DNA of 64,000 nucleotides from [Flexibacter] sp. ATCC 35208. Its GTDB lineage: Bacteria > Bacteroidota > Bacteroidia > Chitinophagales > Chitinophagaceae. A program made the translations under genes and the position numbers. The DNA lies in the NCBI RefSeq assembly GCF_001975825.1, contig NZ_MTKN01000026.1, positions 43,873 to 107,872 of the forward strand, written 5' to 3'. Positions 42,816 to 52,035 of the stretch are shown here, one piece after another (within the stretch, counting starts at the first letter, position 1; each line of letters starts with the position of its first letter). The notes beneath the pieces are model-generated. The model saw only the letters and a list, made by a program, of their open reading frames with translations, did not search any database and was not told where the DNA came from.

Positions 42816-43522
42816 CACATCATTTTATAAAGGTGAGAAACTTGGTTCATGCCATAACTGATAGTATTGGCGATAACTGCTGAATGATTGAAAATAAAAA
42901 AATGGTTTCCTTCCAGCACACGAAAACTAAAATTGCTACGGGTATAAATTGCCCAGTTAGCAATATCTGTAACGTACTTTTCCTTATCTCCCATAAAGGC
43001 ATAAATAGGCGTATCGATCTTGTACATAACAGGGTCCTCTTTTTCCAGCATTTCGAAATCAGCTCTCAGGATAGGTTCAATAAAAGCTGCCAGCTCCTCA
43101 TCCTCAAGCATGCCGGCATTGATACCTCCCATCTCCTGTAGCTCCTTAAAAAATGCTTCCCTGGGTAAATGCGCCAATCGCTCCCGTTTGGTGATATTAG
43201 GCCCCGGATTACCCGAAGGGATAAAACAGGCCGGCCGGTCACCTATCATTTCCAGCTCCCGGCAAACCCTGAATCCCAGGTCGGCCCCCATACTATGACC
43301 ATATATATAGTATGGGGCCCCGTTTCGTCTGGCGCTTATCTGTCTTAACAGGTCAGCCACAGCTTCTTTACGGGTAAACAACAGGGCTTCTTCAATACGC
43401 TTACCACGGCCAGGCAGCTCCAATAACTCTACCGTAAAAAACGGTCTCAATGCCCCTGCCAGCGCGGAGAAGGAATACATGTTCCCTCCCGCAAAGTGAA
43501 TCATGAATAACTGAGGTTTCAT
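42815..43522 (-). CDS. Type II thioesterase
   Basis: A 235-residue external thioesterase of the GrsT/SrfAD type that removes wrong acyl groups from carrier domains. FIHFAGGNMYSF-like oxyanion region (residues ~7-16), the nucleophile Ser in YGHSMGADLG near 96, an Asp in the DKEKYVTDI region and His in LEGNHFFIF near 210 make up the expected catalytic set. The start overlaps the stop of NRPS-C by four bases (ATGA) and its stop overlaps the exporter start, so expression is coupled on both sides. Confidence 0.93.
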   Translation of the reverse strand: MKPQLFMIHFAGGNMYSFSALAGALRPFFTVELLELPGRGKRIEEALLFTRKEAVADLLRQISARRNGAPYYIYGHSMGADLGFRVCRELEMIGDRPACFIPSGNPGPNITKRERLAHLPREAFFKELQEMGGINAGMLEDEELAAFIEPILRADFEMLEKEDPVMYKIDTPIYAFMGDKEKYVTDIANWAIYTRSNFSFRVLEGNHFFIFNHSAVIANTISYGMNQVSHLYKMM

Positions 43523-46500
43523 AGCGATCTGTTGATATTGCCAAAAATGACTTTACTTAAATAATCAATCGAACCCCGCATCATAGTCATATGGTTACCG
43601 GGAATACGGCTTACAGTAATCTTACCGAGACAGTAGTTCTCCAACCCGTTAAATGGCTTATCAAAGTTTCGCTCAAATGAGTATACATCTTCCGGCTTAA
43701 CAAGGCAGATATCAGCATTGACTGTTTGAAGCTGATAGTTTTTAATCAGCTGGTTGGCTGCAAACATTTGCTCTGTGATATCCTTTTCCATGTCAGGGTT
43801 GATCCCTCCCTTCTCCAGCAGTTGGTTCATAATATCCACCAGCTTTTCTCTGGTTTTATCATCGTCATAGTCCGACGTATTAAACCCGGGATCTATCAGC
43901 ACCAATGATTTTACTTCAATACCCAGCTGCTCAATCTGGGTAGCTACCACATAAGTAACTGTTGCGCCGAACGACCAGCCTGCCAGGTGAACAGTTCGCC
44001 CTTCGGCCATCTTCATAATCCTGTTGGTATAGAAAGAAGCCATATTTTCCATCGTGGTAGCCAGATCGGCATAGCGCTCAAGGTCAAATGCGTCAAACAC
44101 CACCACTGTAAGATATTCCGGGATATAGGGCTTCATCGCTTTATAAATAAGCGAGCTTACATCCAATGGAGGAATCAGGAACAGGATATCCTTATTGTCT
44201 TCCTGGTAATTCAACCGGTAATAACCACCATCTTCCTCTTCATCTTCCGATGCTCTGACAGTATCAATATAATCTGATATCTTGCGGATGGTGTTATGTT
44301 CATAAATATTAGATCCTGATAGCTTAACACCCAGCTTCTTCCTGATCTCATAGGTAGCCCTTAATGCAAGTATAGAATCCATGCCCAGCTCCAGGAGATC
44401 AGCCTGTACATCAACCCAGGTATCAGGCATCAGCGTACTCATGATCTTATGTACTACTTTTTCGGTTACTGAAACCGGCTCATGATAATTCCACCTGGTA
44501 GCGGCTTCATTTTCCAGCAATGATTTTAAGGCCACATAATCAATCTTACCACTTCCGGTAACAGGGATCTTATCAATTTTCCTGATTTCGTGAGGTTGCA
44601 TATATGCCGGTAACCGCTCCTGCATATACCATTTCAGGTTCAAATCGTTAAAGGTCTGGTTATCGGGAACATTATCTGCTACGCAAAAAGCTACAATCCG
44701 CTGGTTAAAACGGGTTTGAAAAGGAATAACCACTGCCCTTGAAACTTCCGGATGATTTTGCAGATTGTATTCAATTTCCCCCGGCTCTACCCGAAATCCG
44801 CGGATCTTGATCATACGGGTTTTACGTCCCTGATAACACAACTCTCCCAGTTCGTTTACAAATCCCAGGTCCCCTGTTTTCAATACCCGGCCCCGGCCTT
44901 CACCAAAAGGATTATCAATAAATACCTCATTGCCCTCCTGACTATTGCTATATCCCCTTGCCATGCTCTCGCTCCTGATCAGGATTTCTCCGGTCATCCC
45001 CCTTGGCCGTACCCTCATCTCCTCATCTACTACAAATATTCGGGTGTTCCTGACAGGTTTTCCCAATGGAAGAAAATGAGATTCTTCCCTAACCGGTTCT
45101 CCCGGCAACAGTTGATAGTATACCACTGAGGCCGCCTCTGTAGCACCATACCTGTTCAGTAAAACCACTCCAGGTAATTGGCTCCTCAGTCGCTCTACCA
45201 ATTCTGTTTTAACGGGTTCTCCGCTTAATTCCAGATATGTCAGTCCTTCCAGGCAGGATATCTTTTCATTATCCAGTACTGCCTGGATAAAGGTAGGCGT
45301 AAGGAACATCCGGCTAATCTTATTTTCCTGAATAAATCCGGCAAAAACCGCGATATCGTGATGAGCATACTCGGGGAACACCGCCACTAATCCTCCCTGT
45401 ATAAGTGGCTCAAATATTTCACGAATGGAAGGAGCAAATGAGAGCAGCGTTTTAAAACAGAAGACATCATTAGCAGTTGCCGGGAATTGCTGCTCCAGCC
45501 ACTGCAGCCTGTTCAGATGACTTGCATGATCTGTCAGCACCATTTTGGGCTTCCCGGTAGAACCTGAAGTATAATTTACGGCGCAATAGTCTGACGATTT
45601 TATCAGTGGCAATTCCTTTACAGCGGCAACTTCGGGTATCTTTTCGGGTAGTGTAATTGCATACACATCTTCCAGTTCTGCCAGCAATGCTTCACCCGCT
45701 TCTGTAATAACAGCGGCTATCTTCAGCTCTTCCCTGATCCAGACCAACCGCTCCAGGGGAAAATCAAACTCCAGACTTGTAACATAACAACCTGCTTTCA
45801 AAATGCCGATCACACTGGCTATCAGTTTTACAGAATGTTTTAATCTTACACCTACCGGTCCCTGAATGCCATTTTCAATCAGTTGATTGGCAATGAAGTT
45901 GCTCATCTCATCCAGCTGCCGGTAAGTATATTCATTACGTGTTACATCTCTGACCGCAACCGAACTGGGATACTGCTTTACAGCACCGGCAAACCTGCTA
46001 ACCAGCGATTCCTGTACAGGAATATACTCCTCACTGCCACTTTCCAGCAGGGCCGGATGAGCGCACAGATATTGTTCCGCTTCGGCTATGTTATTGATCT
46101 CACCAATATGGTTAAAGATTTCTACCACCGTATCTGCGAAGTCTTTTATAAGATAGGCTGTAAATTGGTCATTCCGGTAGCTAATAGTCGCATACAGTTT
46201 TGCATCCTGTTCGTAGAACATAATTGTTACCGGGAAGTGGGAAGTAATACTTTTTTCAAGTTCTACCTGCCTGATCAGCGGCGCATTTTCAAGATTAATC
46301 AGCCCGTTTCCCTTGTTAAAATTCTGGAAAGTAAAAAGTACACTGAACAGGTTACCCTTTCTGGCAGCTCCAACAATATCGTTCAATGTAAGATGGGCAT
46401 GTTCCCTTGATTCCATTACCTGCAACTGCAATGCCTTCATCAGGTCTGTAACCGTCTGACCATAATCGAAATTTACTGCAACGGGAATTGTGGAAATACA

Positions 46501-47544
46501 GGGTCCAAGAATGTTTTCAGCATCTGATAGCTCCGGAGGTCTGAGTGTAAGCATATTCCCCCATACAATTTTAGATGAACCATGATACCGTGATAACGTC
46601 ATTCCTACCAGCAGGTTAAAAGCTGCTGAGAGGGAAATCCCCTGGGATCTGACAAAGTCAATACTATCCTTATTCAACACGTAATCCAGCTTCAGTTCAC
46701 TGTACGGGAAGGGAGAATGCATGATCTCTCCTACTGTTTGCGACTCCAATAATACAGGTTCATAACCATCCAGCAATTGCTTCCAGTAAGCGTTGGCTAT
46801 TGCAGTCTTTTTCCCCGAAATCCATTTCACGTAGCTTGAAAACTGTAATCGCTCAGGAAATGTGTTCTGTGGTTGCTTACCGGCTTTTAACGCTGTTGAA
46901 ATTTCCAGCAGCTGCTGAAACAACAGTGGAATTGAATTTCCATCTGTAATTATATGGTGGATGGTAATAGCAACTGTATATTTATTTCCACCCTGTCTGA
47001 TCCATGTAAATTTAACAAGGGGCTCATTACTGATATCAAATCCTCTTTGCCTGATGGTATCCAGTAAAGTAAACAACTCCGTATCATCTGCCACATCAAA
47101 TGACTCGCAGCGACAGGTATCTGCTGGCAACACCTGTGTAGTGAAAGTACCAAGATCATAATTGAAGTCGTAACAGGTACGTAGTATTTCATGACGGGAT
47201 GTAAGTATATGGCACGCCATTGAAAAGAGCTTATAAGGTAGTTCCTGCTCCAGTTGATATACTACCTGTAGTACATAACGCCTGCTATCCGGGTTTCCCT
47301 TTACATAACTTACCAGGCCCTTCTGAAAGGGTGTAATCTGCTCTGTTCCTGCAGAAAGCATTACTGCTTCTTCTTCCCCACCGGCTCTTTTCAAAAATGT
47401 CACAATTTCTGCTTTGTTGTTTTTTATTTCATCGAGGAAAATGGCAGACAATTCGCCGTCAAAACTTACCTGCAGGTCACTTCCGTCCAGAGAAATATCA
47501 ATATTATTATCTTTCAGACGCCTGATCAGATTTAGAATCTCCAT
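43519..47544 (-). CDS. NRPS-C: TubC docking-condensation-adenylation-thiolation-thioesterase
   Basis: 1341 residues. Residues 1-53 match the TubC-type docking domain (MEILNLIRRLKDNNIDISLD). C has HHIITDG at 196-202. The A domain (~510-1010) has NYTSGSTGKPKM, YGATEA, LKTGD and GSGKIDY, but the A4 segment reads LSFAPSIREIF: the Asp that holds the amino group of alpha-amino acids (position 235 in GrsA) is Ala704. My pocket reading is A-P-R-F-E-S-R-S-V-K, with three charged residues. T has Ser1057 (LGMDSILA) and the TE has Ser1191 (AGWSFGAT) and Asp1218. This is the chain-releasing synthetase; its docking domain should receive the chain from the PKS encoded 24 bases upstream. The substrate may lack an alpha-amino group. 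Confidence 0.93.
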   Translation of the reverse strand: MEILNLIRRLKDNNIDISLDGSDLQVSFDGELSAIFLDEIKNNKAEIVTFLKRAGGEEEAVMLSAGTEQITPFQKGLVSYVKGNPDSRRYVLQVVYQLEQELPYKLFSMACHILTSRHEILRTCYDFNYDLGTFTTQVLPADTCRCESFDVADDTELFTLLDTIRQRGFDISNEPLVKFTWIRQGGNKYTVAITIHHIITDGNSIPLLFQQLLEISTALKAGKQPQNTFPERLQFSSYVKWISGKKTAIANAYWKQLLDGYEPVLLESQTVGEIMHSPFPYSELKLDYVLNKDSIDFVRSQGISLSAAFNLLVGMTLSRYHGSSKIVWGNMLTLRPPELSDAENILGPCISTIPVAVNFDYGQTVTDLMKALQLQVMESREHAHLTLNDIVGAARKGNLFSVLFTFQNFNKGNGLINLENAPLIRQVELEKSITSHFPVTIMFYEQDAKLYATISYRNDQFTAYLIKDFADTVVEIFNHIGEINNIAEAEQYLCAHPALLESGSEEYIPVQESLVSRFAGAVKQYPSSVAVRDVTRNEYTYRQLDEMSNFIANQLIENGIQGPVGVRLKHSVKLIASVIGILKAGCYVTSLEFDFPLERLVWIREELKIAAVITEAGEALLAELEDVYAITLPEKIPEVAAVKELPLIKSSDYCAVNYTSGSTGKPKMVLTDHASHLNRLQWLEQQFPATANDVFCFKTLLSFAPSIREIFEPLIQGGLVAVFPEYAHHDIAVFAGFIQENKISRMFLTPTFIQAVLDNEKISCLEGLTYLELSGEPVKTELVERLRSQLPGVVLLNRYGATEAASVVYYQLLPGEPVREESHFLPLGKPVRNTRIFVVDEEMRVRPRGMTGEILIRSESMARGYSNSQEGNEVFIDNPFGEGRGRVLKTGDLGFVNELGELCYQGRKTRMIKIRGFRVEPGEIEYNLQNHPEVSRAVVIPFQTRFNQRIVAFCVADNVPDNQTFNDLNLKWYMQERLPAYMQPHEIRKIDKIPVTGSGKIDYVALKSLLENEAATRWNYHEPVSVTEKVVHKIMSTLMPDTWVDVQADLLELGMDSILALRATYEIRKKLGVKLSGSNIYEHNTIRKISDYIDTVRASEDEEEDGGYYRLNYQEDNKDILFLIPPLDVSSLIYKAMKPYIPEYLTVVVFDAFDLERYADLATTMENMASFYTNRIMKMAEGRTVHLAGWSFGATVTYVVATQIEQLGIEVKSLVLIDPGFNTSDYDDDKTREKLVDIMNQLLEKGGINPDMEKDITEQMFAANQLIKNYQLQTVNADICLVKPEDVYSFERNFDKPFNGLENYCLGKITVSRIPGNHMTMMRGSIDYLSKVIFGNINRSL

Positions 47545-47568
47545 GATTTAATAATGCTTGTGTTGAGG

Positions 47569-50500
47569 TTATATGATTGTTGTTGAGGTTCGCTCTTTTT
47601 TCTCAAAAAGCAGCTTATATTCATCTACCAGCTGGCCCATCTGCCTCACGGTTTGATTATCGAAGAATTGCTTCAGGGTTAACTCAACGTCCAGTTCTTT
47701 TTTAATCCGCTTGATCAGCACCAGTCCTTTCAGCGAATCGCCACCCAGTTCGAAGAACACATCATCCAGCCCTACCTTATTAAGACCTAATAAACGTTGT
47801 ACTATGCCTGCCAGTGAATACTCCGTTGCGGTTTCCGGTGCCTTATAGAGCGCTGAAAGATCGGGACGTTCCCGCTCTGCATAAGTAATCTGTACCGGCG
47901 TTTCCTTTTCTTCTGCGTTTCTTGCCGCCATTTTCTGATGTGCAAATGCCGCAAAATCCGTCGTTGAAACAATTTGTACCGGTAGCTTTAACAGTAGTGC
48001 CGATTCTAATACCTGAACCGCTTCTGCAGGAGTAATACCATCTTTGAACACATGTGTTTTTTGTTCATGGTTCATGTGGGCTACTGCCTTCACTGCCATG
48101 CCCGTTTCCTTGAGGGTAGGCCATTCAATGCTAATGACCGGGTAAGATGCATTACCATATTCCGCCACTGCATCCTGGTAAATATTGGCGGCGATGTAGG
48201 CTACCTGCCCGAAGAGAGGTACAGATGCTGCATTAGAAGAGCAATGTACCATGAAGTCAAGCTCCCTGTCGCTAAATATCTCTTTCAAGACTGCCGTACC
48301 CGATACTTTAGGAGCAAAAATTGTGGCATCTTCCTGTTTTGTCCGCTTGATTATAATTCCGGCGAAATCTCCTACACCCGCTGTATGGATTACTCCCCGC
48401 ACAGGCCCGGTTATTTCTTCTGCAATGTGTAACTGCTCACGCAACAATGCTTCACTGGTAACATCAGCCTGGATAAAGAACGTCTTTACACCTTCCTGCT
48501 CCAATTCACTTACGAATGCCTGATCTATTGCACTTCTGCTAACCAGGATAAGGTTAGCAGCATACTTGCGGGCCAGGTGAAGTGCAAAAGTTTTACCCAT
48601 CCCTCCATTTGCACCGGTTAATAAATAAGTAGCCTTCTTCCTGAATGAGTTACCTGTTTCCGGCAATTCAAAGCTAAGTTGCTGGAAATCCTTTACATAC
48701 CTGTTACGCCCCCTGATAGCTACTTCTTCGTCCCGTGTTACGTAGTGCAATTCCTCCCATAGTGATTGTATCGTTTTCGCTGTTTGTCCGACACAATCTA
48801 TCGCCCGGCAGGAAATGTTGCTGAACTCCAATGGTATAGCTTTCACAGCTCCTAATGAAAGGGCACGTGCAGGTATAAGTAATTCTTCTCCTGTAATACT
48901 GTACCAGCCGGCGCCTATTACTTCCATTTGAACAGGTGCTGCAGTATATACAGCAGTAAAGCCACGTACTATATGTAACAGGCTTTCATAGCCCATCACC
49001 ATCGCAGCCACCATGTCTGCAGCGGTGTGATTCCAACAATGAAATATAGCAGCCGGCGTACATCCCGCCGTATTTATTTCTTCAAACAGGCGTTCATAAT
49101 CCTGTTGCCTGCCGGGGTTAATCGTATATACATTCTCTGCAACTTTTTCGTAATCAATACCAGCCGTTACAAAAATGCCATTGATCTGTTCCTTCGCTGT
49201 TAGTTCCCTCAGCTGTTCGTCCAGGCGGCCATTTCCTACGAAAACAACAACCGTTTTATTCCTGTAAGACCTGGCATTACCTGCTACCATAGGCAGCTGC
49301 TTCCACTGCGGACTGTAAAACCAATCATTCACTTTATGGGATTTCCGGCCGCCCCCCATCATATGGGTATCAGGCAATGCTTCAAAAGGATTTACATCTG
49401 TAGGATACCGGATGATCTCAAAAGCATATGTCGGCAAAGATATTCTCCTGCGTTTCTCATCACCATACCAGGATTTCCAGGAGACAGTTACGCCTTGTGC
49501 CCACAACTGCCCGAGGCGCTGAATAAAATAACGTTCATCGTTTTCCTCTTCCTTAAATGACCTGAGCAGGTTAAAACAAACCGGTTTTACTTTATCAGCA
49601 GGACGTTGCTTCAACATGCTTGTCAAAGTATGACCCGGGCCCGCCTCAACAAATACAGCATCCTTATTTAAAGCCAGCAATGCATCTACTCCGGCCGCAA
49701 ACCGCACCGGCTTGCGCATATGCTGTACCCAATATTCAGCCGACGTTGCTTCTTCTGCTGTAATGAGGCGCCCGGTAAGATTCGAAATGAATGGTAGTGA
49801 GGGTTCGTTCATTGTCACTGTGCGCAGTATTTCCCTGAAATCTTCAAGCAGGGGATCCAACATAGATGAATGGAACGCACGTGATGTAAAAAGCTTTACA
49901 AAAGGCATGTTGTCTTCGTTCAGTCTATCCATCAGCATTGCTATCGCAGCCGTGTTTCCTGCTACTACCACCTGCTCTTCTCCATTAACGGCAGCCAGGG
50001 AGATATGCTCATCGAGATAGGGTTCAATTTCCTTTTCAGTAATTGGAAGACTCAACATCGCGCCTTCTTCCATACGGGCCGCCAGTGCTCCGCGTGCAGT
50101 TACCAAACGTAATGCATCTTCAAAACTGAAAACACCACTCAGACATGCTGCTACATATTCGCCCAAACTATGACCAATCATACAGGAAGGCGTTATTCCA
50201 CAGAACTGTAACAAACGTGCCAGCGCATACTCCTGCAAAAATAGCAGGGGCTGTGTATAACGGGTTTCATATATTTTTTTTTCATTACCAGCAATAGGGA
50301 ACAATACATCCCTCAATTCCTCACCTGTGAGCAGGCGAAGCACAGCCAATCCTTTTTCTATTTCATTCCTGAAAAACGCATTTCCTTCATACAGATCTTT
50401 GCCCATACCAGGATATTGAGATCCCTGGCCGGGAAACATGAACACCACTACCTGTTTTTCCCGGCTTCGTATTACCTGCTCTTTCAATGTACCCGTTTCC

Positions 50501-52035
50501 AGGGCCTGCAAAAGATTTTCTCTATCCTTATATACCACCGAGCGGCGGTATTCAAAAGCCCTGCGACCCAACTGGAATGTATAGGCCATATCAGCCATAT
50601 CAACGTCAGGTTCAGCAAGTAAAAATGCTTTCAGTTTGTCAAAATACCTGGCAAGGGAATGCTCCGTTCTGGCAGACAATGTCAACAACAGAAACCCACG
50701 CCCGTGTGCATCTCCTTCTTTCACAACGGGAGCTTCCTCCAATATAATATGTGCATTGGTACCTCCTACACCAAAAGAATTCACACCTGCCCTGAGCGGC
50801 ATATTATCCCGGGCTTTCCATGCCTGCAGCGTCGTATTAACATAAAAGGGTCCACCAGCAAAATCAATCTCCGGATTAGGAGTTGTATAATTGATACTCG
50901 GAGGAAGCTGCCGGTTTTTCAGACTAAGTGCTGTTTTAATTACACCTATCAGGCCGGACGCTGCATCCAGGTGCCCTATATTCGTTTTGACGGATCCAAT
51001 AGGACAGCTGAAACTTTTACTCCTGTTGAAGGAAATATTCAATGATTCCACCTCAATAGGATCCCCCAACCGCGTGCCGGTACCATGCGCTTCAATATAA
51101 CTGATAGAATCAGGACTCACCCGCGCAAACTGCTGAGCAGTTTTTATACAAGAGACCTGGCCATCTACGCTAGGTGCACTAAAACCAACCTTCTGGTTAC
51201 CATCATTACTGATCGCACTGCCTTTGATCACTGCATAAATATGATCCCTGTCTTCCAAGGCATCCTTCAGCCGTTTTAAAACAACTACACCAGCCCCATC
51301 ACCACCTACCGTACCACTGGCATCTTTATCAAAAGCCCGGCAATGCCCGTCTTTTGAAAAGACACCACCTTCTTTATACAGGTAGCCTTTAGCCTGCGTA
51401 GTAGAAAGTCTCACACCGCCCGCCAGGGCAAGCCTTGTTTCTCCCAGCAGTAAACTTCTGCTGGCAAGATGTATGGCCACGGCTGCACTGGAGCAGGATG
51501 ACTGTACAGCTACCGAAGGTCCGGTCAGATTCAACTTGTATGATACCTGGTTGGTCATGGTATCCTTATTATTCAGGGAGATCAGTGTAAAATCAGGGAT
51601 TACTTCGCTTCTGTTTACCAGGCTCGAATAGATCCGCCACTGAAAGTCATCGAATGCACCCGCATATAAACCAATTCCACCTTTCACGTCTTCAGGATCA
51701 TAGCCCGCATCTTCGAGCGCCTCCCATGTACACTCATGCAATACCCTGTTCTGAGGGTTCATAAACCGGCCTTCATCTGGCGTATAGTCAAAGAAATTGG
51801 AATCGAATGAGTCCTTATCTTTAATATCAGAAGCATATCCTACAAAATTGGGATCGTCTATCAATGCTTCATCCACGCCTGCTGCCAGCAAATCTTCACG
51901 CGAAAAAAAACGTAAGGTTTCTTTCCCCGCCGCTATATTCTGCCAGAACTGCCGCCAGTCCGCCGCACCAGATACCCTCGAAGAAATGCCGATGATGGCA
52001 ATTTCTAGTCCTGTAAATTGATTATTACTCATCAT
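47569..52035 (-). CDS. Type I PKS module: KS-AT(malonyl)-KR-ACP
   Basis: 1488 residues. KS (~8-430) has Cys181 in VQSSCSSA, His317 in EAHGTGT and His355 in NIGHLD. AT (~530-830) has PGQGSQ and Ser623 in GHSLGEY; AFH at 720-722 points to malonyl-CoA. KR (~900-1370) has TGANGGMG (1140) and Ser1266/1267, Tyr1280 and Asn1284, so it looks active; there is no DH or ER. The ACP carries Ser1434 in LGGDSL. The module should extend an aminoacyl or peptidyl chain by two carbons and leave a beta-hydroxy group. The start overlaps the NRPS-B stop by 11 bases. The C-terminal tail (~1460-1488) is the likely partner of the NRPS-C docking domain. Confidence 0.94.
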   Translation of the reverse strand: MMSNNQFTGLEIAIIGISSRVSGAADWRQFWQNIAAGKETLRFFSREDLLAAGVDEALIDDPNFVGYASDIKDKDSFDSNFFDYTPDEGRFMNPQNRVLHECTWEALEDAGYDPEDVKGGIGLYAGAFDDFQWRIYSSLVNRSEVIPDFTLISLNNKDTMTNQVSYKLNLTGPSVAVQSSCSSAAVAIHLASRSLLLGETRLALAGGVRLSTTQAKGYLYKEGGVFSKDGHCRAFDKDASGTVGGDGAGVVVLKRLKDALEDRDHIYAVIKGSAISNDGNQKVGFSAPSVDGQVSCIKTAQQFARVSPDSISYIEAHGTGTRLGDPIEVESLNISFNRSKSFSCPIGSVKTNIGHLDAASGLIGVIKTALSLKNRQLPPSINYTTPNPEIDFAGGPFYVNTTLQAWKARDNMPLRAGVNSFGVGGTNAHIILEEAPVVKEGDAHGRGFLLLTLSARTEHSLARYFDKLKAFLLAEPDVDMADMAYTFQLGRRAFEYRRSVVYKDRENLLQALETGTLKEQVIRSREKQVVVFMFPGQGSQYPGMGKDLYEGNAFFRNEIEKGLAVLRLLTGEELRDVLFPIAGNEKKIYETRYTQPLLFLQEYALARLLQFCGITPSCMIGHSLGEYVAACLSGVFSFEDALRLVTARGALAARMEEGAMLSLPITEKEIEPYLDEHISLAAVNGEEQVVVAGNTAAIAMLMDRLNEDNMPFVKLFTSRAFHSSMLDPLLEDFREILRTVTMNEPSLPFISNLTGRLITAEEATSAEYWVQHMRKPVRFAAGVDALLALNKDAVFVEAGPGHTLTSMLKQRPADKVKPVCFNLLRSFKEEENDERYFIQRLGQLWAQGVTVSWKSWYGDEKRRRISLPTYAFEIIRYPTDVNPFEALPDTHMMGGGRKSHKVNDWFYSPQWKQLPMVAGNARSYRNKTVVVFVGNGRLDEQLRELTAKEQINGIFVTAGIDYEKVAENVYTINPGRQQDYERLFEEINTAGCTPAAIFHCWNHTAADMVAAMVMGYESLLHIVRGFTAVYTAAPVQMEVIGAGWYSITGEELLIPARALSLGAVKAIPLEFSNISCRAIDCVGQTAKTIQSLWEELHYVTRDEEVAIRGRNRYVKDFQQLSFELPETGNSFRKKATYLLTGANGGMGKTFALHLARKYAANLILVSRSAIDQAFVSELEQEGVKTFFIQADVTSEALLREQLHIAEEITGPVRGVIHTAGVGDFAGIIIKRTKQEDATIFAPKVSGTAVLKEIFSDRELDFMVHCSSNAASVPLFGQVAYIAANIYQDAVAEYGNASYPVISIEWPTLKETGMAVKAVAHMNHEQKTHVFKDGITPAEAVQVLESALLLKLPVQIVSTTDFAAFAHQKMAARNAEEKETPVQITYAERERPDLSALYKAPETATEYSLAGIVQRLLGLNKVGLDDVFFELGGDSLKGLVLIKRIKKELDVELTLKQFFDNQTVRQMGQLVDEYKLLFEKKERTSTTII

